From Vandiemenella viatica (Eukaryota > Arthropoda > Insecta > Orthoptera > Morabidae), in contig JARYHS010008074.1 of the NCBI GenBank assembly GCA_031002005.1, positions 283,093,930 through 283,157,929 of the forward strand: a DNA stretch of 64,000 bases, in the 5' to 3' direction. How positions within the stretch are numbered: the stretch's first letter is position 1; each line of letters opens with the position of its first letter. Both the position numbers and the translations under genes were made by a program. The notes below the pieces were generated by a model. It saw nothing but the letters and a program-made list of their open reading frames with translations, was not told the origin of the DNA and ran no database searches. This document shows positions 32,398 through 43,244 of this stretch, piece by piece.

Positions 32398-34593
32398 TTT
32401 TTCTTGGCTATAGGGCATGAGGGATGGGGTAAGCCTTCCAGTAAACATAAAATTTTTCATTTCATAACTACAGGACATGGGAAACACGTTTCATGCAGAA
32501 GCCGATACTGCAAGCTAACTCAGAACATACACCGATTTAAAATCAATAAAGTCACCCAGCACATAATACAAGCTCTAAATAAACAATTTATAATAGTAAA
32601 TAAACTAACCTGAACCAGTGTAATTCATAGTTATCCAATTTGTAAACAGTCGATGTTGGTTACGTGATAATATCACCAATTCTTAACACCTTTCGATGCA
32701 GTAAAGAATTTTCATAATAATAATAATCCGAAAGGAAGTTAAATTAACTAAAATTCAGTAGTTTCAGGCAGTATAAATCAAGTAAACATAATTTTAAACA
32801 CTTTGGTAGACACACTTGCATTTTCAACACTAAATAACAACACGTTTTCAATAATTTCCTCAGCTAAAAAGTAAATTTTCTGTAAGAGTAAAGAACCTGG
32901 TATAACATATTTAAGTTTTAAAACATTCCATGGAGTAGAAAGAATATTAAATCAATTTTCAAGTAATGATGTCGTGAATAGAAACGTGGTAATTTTCAAA
33001 ATTAAACTGTGAATTATTAAGACCATTTCCGTAAACAAAACAACTTTTAAAAAGTGTAATAAAATAAAAGAAAAATTCAGATAATAACACTTCTTCAATA
33101 TAAGCAGTACTTTAATAGTAATTAACAAGAGACTAGTTTTTTTTAATATGTCTTCCAGGCAGTTTCGACCTCAATTTTTGTAAGATAGATAACTTCTATA
33201 ATACACATAATACACCACCGATAATAATAAAAGTTACAGTTTTGAAATCAGGAGCAAGCAGTGAACACAATGACATAAGTTTAAACACGATAATTTGTAA
33301 TCCAGCAGGAACTTTTAAAATTGCACAAATTAAGTATCAGAACGGGGATGCACCAACAGTTTTCAGGAAGTCAATTACAATTACGCACACACATTTTAAT
33401 TTTTTTTTTTTACAGTAAACCGAGTTAATTTAGAATTATGGTCATCATAAACTCAACAAACCTACACAAACCAGGCTATACACTGTTAAATTTTGAACAC
33501 TGGGTATAATAAAATTTTATTTGACTATTTTTGTAAAGCGTTATAACGAGGAGCTTAGACTGTCTGGGCCACCTTTTGTTTTATGTCATGCAAAGCAGAC
33601 CGTGCATTAGTGTATTTCAAGAAATCCGTTGGGAGGCATTGGTGTCGGGCAACGACGATGGTTTCTGGGAGACTTTGAGTTTGTAATGACATGCTCGATC
33701 GGTAAACATGTTGGATTTTCTCGTTGGACAGTGATGTAATCAGTGACTAAGAAACTTTAACTTTTCTAACGGGGTTTAGTCTGGTAGTTCTTCCTCTTCA
33801 TGACTTGTGATTTTTGGAGACGTTTAGTCCGATTTTGACATTTCAACTGTAATAATGAATTTCAAATGTGGCTTTGGAATAAATTTAAAATTTTTCATCC
33901 AGTGAACTGTACATATTTCCGTAGTGAATATTAACCTTTCGTTAGCTTTTGGTTTAAATAAGCTATGTGGCAACTACAGTTGATTTATCCAGGCTCATAC
34001 ATGGTCATTCAATTTTATTAATGAAAATTTATCAGAACTTAAAACAAGTCTGATGTTAGTTAACGTGACTAAACCGATAATCCACCCTGGTATACTGGTT
34101 TTGTTCCTTACATGATTCTACTTTTTCCATGTATAAGACAAAATTTCCATTAGGAGATTTGTACACAAACTAATACCTTTTTAAAATTGGGAAGTTATAG
34201 TATAACATCCAGAGAATAATTACTCTTAGTGAAAGAAAATCGGTTGTCATGGAGACGAGAGGAGAAACAACAAGAGAAAGTTTTGGCTGGCGAGCATTAG
34301 ACGAGCTTAGTTAGCATCTTGCGAGGTGTTGAAATAAACGTTAGTGATCAGCTAAGGACCTGAGTAATTCTTCGGTTTGTTTGAAAAGAAAATAAGGTGA
34401 AATAAACGTAAAATGGAAAATTAGAAAGACTATTATAATTATTGTTCGCTACAAGAACTTTTAAAAAAATGATTCCGTACAATATTTCCATCCGTGTTAC
34501 TTATAAAGTAAAAAGACTTTAATAAATAGAAAATAACATCGACAGAAATAATAAAATATGACAAAGTTTAACTGCTGAAACTTCAGTTTTTCT
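32398..34593. mobile_element. unclassified 2.2-kb insertion within LINE endonuclease
   Basis: Endonuclease coding stops on one side at about 34594 and resumes on the other side at about 32397. The two borders carry the same 7-bp word TTTTTCT (32398-32404 and 34587-34593), a possible target duplication, though it is low-complexity. The inserted DNA is AT-rich with two GC-richer patches (33540-33760 and 34230-34400). It has no recognisable protein and no clear inverted ends. Some endonuclease codons are missing between the two halves, so a deletion accompanied or followed the insertion. Confidence 0.45.
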
Positions 34594-34930
34594 ATGAAAT
34601 CAACTGATCGTCAAGTAATAAATGTTCGTATTTTATTTTGTTTCTAAGAAACATTCATATTCCCCCATTTTGGTTACATGATCTACAACAACTATTAGCC
34701 AATTCATAATCGGGAATATTAACATATTGAATCTGATCAGTCTTGAGCCAATGCTCTGTAATACACAAAACTGAAAATTCTTTAATTTGACTATCAAGTA
34801 GTATCTCTAATAAAACAGTTTTGTTCGAAAGGGACTGAACATTCTGATGATAATTTTTTTAATCATGTTTTGGTTCTTAAGTTTATTTTAAACAATTGCC
34901 TTACTGTACAAAACTAATGTCATTCATCTG
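34594..34930 (-). pseudogene. LINE endonuclease, N-terminal part
   Basis: The minus strand reads IIHQNVQSLSNKTVLLEILL, LCITEHWLKTDQIQYVNIPD and YELANSCCRS, the N-terminal AP-endonuclease pattern of CR1/L2-type LINEs (N of 'HQNVQSL' and E of 'TEHWL' are active-site residues). The stretch breaks off at a TAG near 34595, where the unclassified insertion begins. Together with 32104-32397 it forms one endonuclease domain. Confidence 0.75.
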
Positions 34931-34979
34931 TCAAGCCTTCGACAATGGTCTGGCTTCTTTTATAAATTTCCCTGGTTTT

Positions 34980-35776
34980 GACTTTTTAATTCCTGATGCC
35001 AATGAAGTGGCACTGATCCTATCTTTTTAATAAATATTTTTTGGTGATTTTAGTCCCTACTGAAATCAAGTGTGGGCCATGTTGCGTATACAAGTAACTA
35101 TTTAAATTACTTATGTCTACTATGTGCACTTTTTGAAAATGTTTACACAACTTGGCAATCTTCAAATTTTCAGCATCTATTTCTAAATTGACACAGGATT
35201 TTTCCAAAAATCGTGTCTGTTGGAAAAATTTACAAATACTACATTGGTGTGAGATAATGATTATAATATTCCTTTCAAACCTTCAACCAATTTTTTTCCT
35301 TCATTCCTGTAGACATCACTTGCCCCACCAATAATCACTACAAAATCGTCAGGTGTCTATGACACTGGTTCCTAAATGGTGGTCTGCAGAACCCTGGAGT
35401 TCCATGGAAGGGGCACAAGGGTTCCGTCTTCCATCCCAGAATTAAATAAAATGTTCGTTGAAAAGAGTTGTAACCGCGCCGTGACAAGGCTATCATGGTT
35501 CTGCTTCTGTTTGTGACAACTTACCAATGTGAGACTGATTTTTCAGCTAACGCTTATAGTAATGGGAATCTGCCAAAAAATGTATTATCAATTAGAGTTC
35601 TGTGGCCAAAAAATTGGGAACCGCTGGTCTATGATAACACCTTCTCCTTTAGCTCCACTACTGACTGCTGTAAATGTAGTCCCTGGTTTCGCTATCAAAG
35701 ATACTTTCATGTTCTTGTTGTGTTGTGTTGTTGACTTCAGAAGTGATTGTTCATAATCATTCAGAACTTCATGCAT
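34980..35776 (-). pseudogene. LINE ORF1 with SGNH/esterase-like domain, interrupted by MITE
   Basis: CR1-type LINEs can carry an ORF1 esterase domain. Here the minus strand encodes NMKVSLIAKPGTTFTAVSSG (35714-35655), then, after a hAT MITE, DFVVIIGGASDVYRNEGKKL (35349-35290), the 'GGxxD' block typical of SGNH hydrolases. LKIAKLCKHFQKVHIVDISN (35166-35107) and a closing 'THGLHLN'-like block changed to TQHGPHLISVGTKI (35088-35047) follow. The catalytic Ser block should lie upstream of 35776 and was not seen. The coding text joins across the MITE at its target duplication. The frame has a stop just after the MITE and others further on. Confidence 0.7.
35363..35626. mobile_element. hAT-type MITE in LINE ORF1
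   Basis: This 264-bp element has inverted ends (left CACTGGTTCCTAAATGG, right in inverse CAGCGGTTCCCAATTT) and a perfect 8-bp duplication GTCTATGA (35355-35362 and 35627-35634). It has no coding capacity. It belongs to the same broad group of CAGnGGTTCCC-type hAT MITEs as 37628-37927. Confidence 0.85.
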
Positions 35777-35787
35777 TTCTTACCACA

Positions 35788-36336
35788 ACAGCGAATATGC
35801 ATGAAATTAAAATATACATTTAGTATTTTTATTTGGAAGGTTTATTACTGTAGAATTACTGCTACATTTTTCCCTATTTATTCGCTTTTTATATATTGAT
35901 TTTAATTAATCAAAATCAAGGAAAATGTAACTTCGCAGAGATGCAACTTCTTACATTCACATCTCGCGAGGCATAAAAATACACTATATCAGGTGTATTT
36001 CTTATCATATTTTTGCACATAGGTACAATACAGTATTCATAAAATGATTTTCGACCTCTTTCCACATTGAAATTAGTTATAAAATGTAAAACTTTTGAGA
36101 TTGTATAATATTTCACTATATACAATACGTCAATGTAGTCATGTACAATGACGTCACAGCGCAGTGCGCCAAACTGGCGGCGTTTAAATTGCAGGAATTG
36201 GATTGCAGTTTTAAAATATTTTTTTAATATTAAATTTTAATATTTTCATCAAAATTATATTTTTTACAGTTATATAATAGGGCAAATAATTGATTTAAAA
36301 TATAAAAATGATACATGCATATACTCTATTGTTGTT
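35788..36336. mobile_element. possible MITE with ATATGCATG inverted ends
   Basis: Left end 'ttaccacaacagcgaatatgcatg' (from about 35788) and right end, read in inverse, 'gtaacaacaatagagtatatgcatg' are similar over about 24 bp, with ATATGCATG identical. The block lies between ORF1-like text on both sides (36370-36760 and 34980-35776), which supports an insertion. It contains a GC-richer patch with 'tgacgtca' (36150-36157). The borders and superfamily are not fixed. Confidence 0.4.
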
Positions 36337-36369
36337 ACCACCATTTTTAGCCTGCTCCTAAACGATTAA

Positions 36370-36760
36370 TTATTTTTCACAACATGGGACCATATTTCTC
36401 GGCTTTCAGCATCAGTTTTCTTCAGTCTGTAATTTTCCTCTGCAAGCTCATCTATCTGAAATATAATGGCCTATTTCTTTGTTAATTCCAATCTAGGTTT
36501 ATTACGTACACAAATATTTTCATGGTCAGTAGCTGTTGGACATCCGTTTACACTGTTTCATCTTGACTTCACTCCAGTAACAATAACATTTGCACTTTTC
36601 CTTCTTATCTTGCAAGTTAAGCATAAAGCTGATTCTACATCTAAGTTTATACATGTTTTACATGTAACTTTGCACGAAATTCTATGTTTTTTACCAGCTA
36701 GTTGATCAACATTACTACTTGTGGTTGCCCATCTTCAAGAGATTGTCAGAAAAACTCAAG
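36370..36760 (-). pseudogene. possible N-terminal part of LINE ORF1 (Cys-rich plus coiled coil)
   Basis: One minus-strand frame with only two stops encodes a Cys-rich patch (SCKVTCKTCINLDVESALCL and TCKIRRKSANV, about 36690-36600) followed by an amphipathic charged segment (FQIDELAEENYRLKKTDAES, about 36460-36400). A zinc-finger-like module followed by a coiled coil is common at the start of CR1-type ORF1. It is in the right orientation and order to be the start of the ORF1 at 34980-35776. I cannot prove the link; it may instead belong to the repeat at 36800-37340. Confidence 0.4.
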
Positions 36761-36799
36761 AAAAGAAACTATCAATGAAATTATTTATGAACTTCTGTA

Positions 36800-37340
36800 T
36801 CGTCATGGGTCTAGAATAATTCCAGTTTTTAGGGTCAAAGATTGTGATAGGTTGACCTGATCTGACCAAATATGAAATTTACCCTTAAGGTGAATAAAAT
36901 CTGTTGACCTTGAAGAACTCAGAAAAATTAATAGATCTATTAAACATGGACAAAGGTCGTGGTTGCTACAGCCGAACTTACTGAAATACAAACTTTCATT
37001 TGATCCTAAAAGTTTACTCTCCAAAATTTGAAGAATTCCTGTTTGCTTTGAAAGCGCCACGTTCTTTCTTATTGAGGCTGGACAAACATTCATAATGCAA
37101 AGTTCGGTCATAGTGTGTGTAATGGCCAGAGAAGTTAATACAGATTCCAGATTATTAAATAGTTGAACAACTCCGAACAAATGAAGTGTCAGAATACTCG
37201 ATCTGGTAACATATTTGGTTTGATTTCCACTTTAAATAATTTAATATCTCATGTACAGCGAACATGAACACAGACAATTAACGAAAGTAAAAAGCAAATA
37301 AGCTGTATGTATTAACTCTGGTCAAGTAGCAATGTTAGAG
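36800..37340 (-). repeat. unclassified dispersed repeat with open frame, copy 1
   Basis: The reverse complement aligns with 53190-53770 over most of its length, with long shared words such as 'ctatttaataatctggaatctgt' broken by few changes and 'cagatcaggtcaac'. In copy 1 the frame is open for about 140 codons (upstream of 37180 to 36803) and includes VVQLFNNLESVLTSLAITHT, LLGSNESLYFSKFGCSNHDL and IWSDQVNLSQSLTLKTGIIL. Copy 2 keeps the same frame over its first 60 codons (YVTELSILAIHFFRVA, LFNNLESVLSSLAITDT). I do not recognise the family. It may be the 5' part of the neighbouring LINE, an unknown element, or a duplicated gene relic. Confidence 0.6.
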
Positions 37341-37627
37341 AAAATTTTAATTAAATTTAAATTCAGTTTGGAATGACAATTGCCACTCGTGGTTACAGCA
37401 GGTACCATGAGTAATTTTTTTAAAAGTTTTTTATGTTACTTTTATTAGCGACATATTACTGAAAAGTACTCTTAGTTGCACATTTTTCCAACCGTAAAGT
37501 TTTTCCTTTTTTTATATAAAGAATAAAATGCTATTAATAACAAACTTAATGAATGTATTAATTTGGTAGTAGTTGCTTAGCTATTAAATTGTTGACATAA
37601 CCTGAAATTTCTTCTAATGATCTATTT

Positions 37628-37927
37628 CAGTGGTTCCCAATTAGTTTTTCTCGAGTACCACTTCAAGAAAGAGCTCACTATCGCGTACCCCCATTATAGC
37701 TGAAATGATAATGCGTTTATCCCAGTCGAATGCTTCACACAACAGCATTACAGAAATATAATTCACACACACAGTTTGTCTTAATATATATTTTTGGTGA
37801 TTGCTGTTTTCCTAATTATTTTTTTAACTATCGGAGTGATTACCTTAGCCAAAGATTACCTTATGTACCCCTTGAAGCAATCTCACGTACCCCTGGGGGT
37901 AAGCGTACCTCTAATTGGGAAACGCTG
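37628..37927. mobile_element. hAT-type MITE
   Basis: This 300-bp element has inverted ends CAGTGGTTCCCAATTAG (left) and CAGCGTTTCCCAATTAG (right, inverted), 15 of 17 identical, with perfect 8-bp duplication ATCTATTT (37620-37627 and 37928-37935). It has no coding capacity. The interior repeats 'gtaccccc' in both orientations. Confidence 0.9.
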
Positions 37928-38127
37928 ATCTATTTGGTGGGCGCTTATTTTGCAAGCGAAGGATGACACATGACACCACACACCAGCCAATAGCTATTGA
38001 GGTGAGCTATGACCTTCGGAAATTATATAGTAGATAATAGCTAATAGTATCACCAATTATAATGTAAAAACCACTTTTCTCCATTTAATCCAAAATATCT
38101 TGCAAATATGTCACTAACTGAGATTTA

Positions 38128-38290
38128 TTGTTGTTGTTGTTGTTGTTTTTGTGGCTTTAGGGCGCATCGACAACGAGGTCATTAGCGCCCTAACAATTAC
38201 CAGCAAAGGCTGTGATTAAAATTCATAATAAAAGTACTGTCTGCATGGTCGACTGTAAAGGGGTCAACCATAACTGAGATTCACATGCAT
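38128..38290. repeat. SINE-like repeat with TTG microsatellite
   Basis: A (TTG)n run is followed by a GC-richer patch with 'ttagggcgcatcgac' and 'gaggtcattagcgccc', where 'gggcgc' and 'gcgccc' can pair. The patch resembles a short repeat common in orthopteran DNA, as far as I recall. No second full copy is present in the window. Confidence 0.3.
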
Positions 38291-39849
38291 AGAATGTCAT
38301 ACCCATATCACTGATTTATAGACCAATTTCTTTCCTCAAAGACATTCTTGATGTGATTGCATACCAAACTCTATATCAGCTTATCTAACACCAAAGCCAA
38401 ACTAATTGACTCTGATTATCAATCCTATTTTTCTTCTGTCTTGTATGAAAAAGTTCTGCTACATTACTTTTTCTATCAACTGGTATGTACCTGGTCTGCA
38501 GATCCATTCTTAATAATATTTGTAGGTGCGCTATAATATTTCATCCAGGTATCTTTAAGAATGATAGGTAATATTATCCATAACAGCCTCTATATGCACT
38601 TTTGACTGACCTATCCAATATCAGGCATATTTCCAATTTCCTGATTCGGACATTTTTACTCGTGTTGAAAATCTCCAGCTCTGATATTTCCCCTCCCAAC
38701 TTTGCATAGCAGTCCATAATACTATCCTCAAATCAGTTACTTATTACTTCTGCATTTTTATATATTTGATAATGTTTCTCTATTCTTATAAGTAACTGTT
38801 TCCTAATGAGGATACTGAAAGTTCTATTTTTAGCATTTAGTGTATACCCTTCCAGACACAATTTTCTTCATAAACAAATTTTTAACTTTTCTCTATTTCA
38901 AAGTTATTACATGTTTTTCCTAATGTCTTACTGCTCATTGTTATACTATCTTCTCAATAATCTCTTCAACCTGCTCATCTCCTTTTGTAGTATGTGGGTT
39001 CCATCATTTTCTTTGTATTATGTTTTGAAATATACATTTCTTCTCCTGTTCTTTTTATCTCTTTGACTTGTTCCCATCTCCACTTCACTGATAATTTCTT
39101 TCTATCTATGAAATTTTTCCCGAAATACCTCTTCAATTCTGGAACCTGTGTAACCAGAATCTTTCATTGTGGCTACCAGTGTCCTGGAAGCTGTTATATA
39201 CATCTTATTTCATAATTACTGTGGCCCCATTTAGTTATTGTTGGCTATATTAGGAAAATGTCCCATATTTCCCCCCCCCCCCCCAATGCTTTGTTCTACC
39301 ATTTATGTACAACTCCCTCTCTCACAGAGGGATATATAGATCTCTATTGCTTTGTATTGACAATCATTTATCGCTTTCTAGTCTGCACTTAGTATTTCTA
39401 AATCCTTTCTTATCATGATCATCCCACTACTCCTCTGCATTTCTAATATACATTTAGTTTCCACAGATGGCCTCATAATGCTCAATCACACTATTATTAT
39501 TATAATGAATCATCTTTTCTTATGAACTTCCCCAGAACTTTAAACCTATAGTATTGTAGTACTAATTGTATTGGCACCATTTCACCAACTCCTCCTCTAT
39601 CTCTTTAGCACAATCCATAATCTTTTGGAAATGTCTAATTATTCAGCATGCCTTCCTTATGTGAACACTTCAACTCTACAAATACATGTAGATACTGCAT
39701 TGTATAACTGTGTTCATTATGCTACTACAGTTCAATGCAGTCTTTTCATTCCAAATTGGCACTTCCAGGCCACATTTACCTTATCCAGTGCCTCACCTCA
39801 ACACTCCTTCCCATTACCTACCTCTCTGAGCTCACAATGATTTGGTTTA
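38291..39849. other. stretch without recognised gene
   Basis: Pyrimidine-rich on the plus strand, so minus-strand readings are lysine- and glutamate-rich and look protein-like (for example TASRTLVATMKDSGYTGSRI near 39190-39130), but I could not assign them. A run of C (about 39270-39285) is present. It may include the 3' end of the LINE to the right. Confidence 0.4.
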
Positions 39850-41540
39850 TGCGGGTTTGACTCGAGGTAATTCTGCTTCTAGTAAGTTCCAAGAGATTCA
39901 AGAGCTGTTGTCAGTCTATGCTCGATCACTTCAAAAGTTTAATGTTGAGCATCTAAGTAAAGATCATCAGCAAAGATATGGGACTTGCAATGGTTGTCCA
40001 GGGATTGATCATTGGTGTAGATGTTGAATAGAGCTGGAGCAAGTACACTGCCTTGAGGAATGCCATTCTTCAGTTTATGTGGACAGCTGTTTGCATTCTA
40101 AAAGCTGAAGAAGAATTATCTATAGCTGAGAAGTTCATGGACTATTTTTGTGAAACTGAAATCCCCCATCGTGTTGTATATTGTAGGAAGGAGTTTCTTT
40201 ATGCTGATCATGTTGTAGGCTGCTACCAAATTAACAAAGGCTATTCTAATAACTAGATAGTGTTAGATGTAGGACTTAGTCTGCACAAGAATGGGGTTGT
40301 CGGGGTATTAATTTATCCCTAACAACTGGCTAAGAAGTTTCAGAAGCATTCTCTCGAAAAGTTTATAGATGTGACTGAGGAGTGACATTGGGAAGTAGCT
40401 TTTGGCATTGTCTGGAAGTTTACCAGGCTTTAGTAGTGCTACTTGGACTTTTCTCCAGAGCTTTGGAATCTTACAGCTGTTTAAACAATTATTAAACATC
40501 TCGAGAAGCTATTTTACTCCTCTGTCCCACAAATTCTTGATCTGCTAAGTGGATGTGGTCAGCCCTTATTGCTTTTCCATTATGTAGATCTTTAATACAG
40601 ACTATTAGCACTTCGAGAGAGGATGGGGAACTAATGGCGGTCACTGGTCATGTCTAGGATGATCTTGGATTCTGTAGTTCAATTTTTGCTTCTGCTAATT
40701 GGTTTACTGTTAAGAAAACTGGTGGCCAATATTATCAGATGTGATGTTTTATAACTGCATAGTTTTACAAGGATCATGTAATAGTTTTTTTAAGAGTTGT
40801 CCAGGTTTTGTTGCTACTGTGTGTCATATCAATGATACCGATTAGATCAATCCATGTTTTTCTTGTAGATATTTGAATTGTTCGAATTAGTAATTCCGCA
40901 CATTCTCTGGTTGCGGAGAATGGGTTCCCTCAAACAGGTGACAGTATTGAATATATAAGTAGGCTCCATCTGACTGCAGTCAAAGGGTGTAGCTCATCCT
41001 GCAGCATATACTGTTGCAAATCATTTTGCATAATTTTTACTAGCTGTTCGTAATTACATAGATCTGGAACTAATTGTGACATTTGCTTACCAATGATATC
41101 TCTAATGAAACTCCACTGTGCCCTTTTAAAATTGAAGCACCTCTTGAAAAGAAGTCATAATCGGTGTATTAAATTGCTAAATGCTGCACTTAATGGGTTT
41201 CTGTTGAGTAGGGGGTATCGAAGACAGAACTTGCTTCTTGCATATTTAACTGATGTAGTTACTGAAAACAAGAGGTTGGGATTATAACCACTTTTTAAAT
41301 GGCTGCAGAGGAAAGATTTGGATTCCTTTGGGTCAAGGATCAGAGTCAAGTTGTTGGTCTTTGCCCAGAGTTTTACTGCCACCATGAGTATTACTCTGCA
41401 TGTAGCCCCAGTCAATATGATGACTGTTAGAATCTTCAATAACAGTCCTGTCTGGTTGACTGTGAAAGTAGTTTGGTGGGTTGAACTGGAAGCCAACTGC
41501 TGGCTGTTTGTACACTGATGTGATGGTACATTTGTCTGCT
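39850..41540 (-). pseudogene. LINE with endonuclease and reverse transcriptase, broken
   Basis: The minus strand encodes endonuclease text CTITSVYKQPAVGFQFNPPN and VIEDSNSHHIDWGY (41510-41400), where the usual GDFN is EDSN, then HLKSGYNPNLLFSVTTSVKY (41300-41241). After a linker, RT text follows: IPKLWRKVQVALLKPGKLPD (40465-40406), 'SLLSHIYKLFERMLL', then NGIPQGSVLAPALFNIYTND (about 40067-40008) and HIFADDLYLDAQ (39985-39950) with an intact FADD active site. Several stops and frameshifts separate these blocks. The pattern is of a Jockey-superfamily-like LINE. The 3' end near 39850 and the 5' border against the mariner piece at about 41540 are approximate. Confidence 0.75.
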
Positions 41541-42235
41541 TCAATGATAAGAATCCCCATTAGATATTATACACTTATGCCAGTGCTTCTTCCAATCACC
41601 AAAACATTTCTGGAACTTGATCTTTGGGATAGCTTTGAGCTCTTTCAGGGATGCACTTTTAATATCATCTATGCTTCCAAAATGATGGCCCTGCTAGGTT
41701 CTCTTTACTTTTGGGAACAGAAAAAGTCACACAGGGCCATGTCTGGTGAATATGGAGGCTGGGGCATCATTTATTTTAATTTTTTTGCCAAAAATTCACG
41801 AACAAGAAATGATGTGTGAACAGGTGAATTATCATGATGCAAAAGCCATGAATTGTTTTGCCACAAATCTGGGTGTTTTCGTCAGTCTGCATCATGCAAA
41901 TGGCATTGAACTTGAAGGGAGTATTCCTTACTGATCTTTTGACCTTGTGGCAAGAACTCATGGTGCACTATGCAATTAAAATCAAAGAACACTGTGAGCA
42001 TAACATTCATATTTCACCAAACTTATCAAGCTTTTTTCAGTCTTGAGGATTCAAAATGCCTCCACTGGGATGACTGAACCTCAGTTTCGACATCATATCC
42101 ATAAACCCATGTTTCATCACCTGTTATGACATGCTTCAATAGTTCTGCATTGTTTTTGCGCTTATTTAGCGAATCCTTAGCTACTTTTATTTGCTGCTTT
42201 TTTTTCCGAAACCCAACACATAAAATCTCCATTCT
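41541..42235 (-). pseudogene. mariner transposase fragment 1 (catalytic and C-terminal part)
   Basis: A mariner transposase cuts and pastes its element. The minus strand encodes VAKDSLNKRKNNAELLKHVI, TGDETWVYGYDVETEVQSSQ (about 42130-42071; first catalytic Asp in GDET), then after a shift 'FDFNCIVHHEFLPQGQ' and an 'HDNSPVHTSFL' region (second Asp, near 41835), and 'PYSPDMALCDFF' (about 41745; third Asp kept). It ends with 'FQKCFGDWKKHWHKCIISNG' and a decayed YFEG end at 41545. The helix-turn-helix N-terminus is absent. No inverted ends were found, so this is a fragment. Confidence 0.8.
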
Positions 42236-42510
42236 TACAAAATGCTAGCATAGTATTAAGCATGAAGAGTCAGGTTTGGGAATAATGAAGAGAATTTCAA
42301 CAGAAAATGGTCCAGAGCTTTATTACAAAAATTGGGATACAAGAAGAAGAAGAAAAACCTGGTTTGTAAATTCCATATAACCATGCATGGTTTGAAGGAA
42401 ATGGGTATATGCAGGAACATTAAAAAAATTTGAATCATTTGTAACAATGTTGATGCAGATGTAACCAATTAGTAACAGAGCTCTATATTAGCTGTTATAT
42501 CAATGGTATA

Positions 42511-42910
42511 CACTACATGATCAAAAGTATCAGCAAATTAGTGGTAGATGTCACAACAGGTGGATGCAGTAAAGAAGGAGGCAGGGAGTATTGAGTTGTA
42601 AATAGAGAAGTAGCAGCAGGAGAATGGGTCAGTCAGAAGAGCTCATTGACTCGTCACTGGATGTCACCTGAGTAACAAATCCATTAGGGACATTTCAACC
42701 CTCCTACAGCTCTGCTGTTGGTGATGTGATAGTGAAATGGAAACATGAAGGAACAACCACAACTAAACCAAAACCAGGCAGGCCTTATTTAATGCTGGAT
42801 AGGGAACATTGAGCATTGTGGAGAGTGGTTGTAAGAAATCAGTAGAAATAATTATTTGTGAGTTCCAATATGCTACCAGCAAATCATCCTGCACAATAAC
42901 TGTGAGTCAG
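42511..42910 (+). pseudogene. Tc1-like transposon, N-terminal fragment
   Basis: It starts directly after a TA (42509-42510) with CACTACATGATCAAAAGTAT, a known style of Tc1-type inverted end. From ATG 42624 the frame encodes MGQSEELIDSSLDVT, then a TGA, and after a shift VGDVIVKWKHEGTTTTKPKP and GRPYLMLDREH (the HTH region and the 'GRP' linker before the catalytic domain of Tc1 transposases). No catalytic Asp blocks or right inverted end follow, so only the 5' third remains. The sequence 42911-43244 has no recognised feature. Confidence 0.7.
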
Positions 42911-43244
42911 AAGAATGGGGAAGCAGAAAAATACATTGACAAATTGTTGAATAGCTCTGAACTGCAAGAATCTTAGAGCATTACAAATCTGTTGGAATGC
43001 CGGCCAGAATTTCTTGATGATTGCAATGAGGATAACTTCAAGGAACTTCCTTACCAAGAATTCATTGACAGTCAGTTACATTTATCATAAAGAAAAAGAC
43101 CTGATACAACCTGTAAAGATTATTTATGTCTGAAAGACTAATAGTACTGACATTGCAAAGTGTTTAGTACAATGCATAACCTTAATATTTTCATCATGCA
43201 TTAAAAAGTTTTACTATTTCCACTAGCAGATCCAAACCAAAAAA

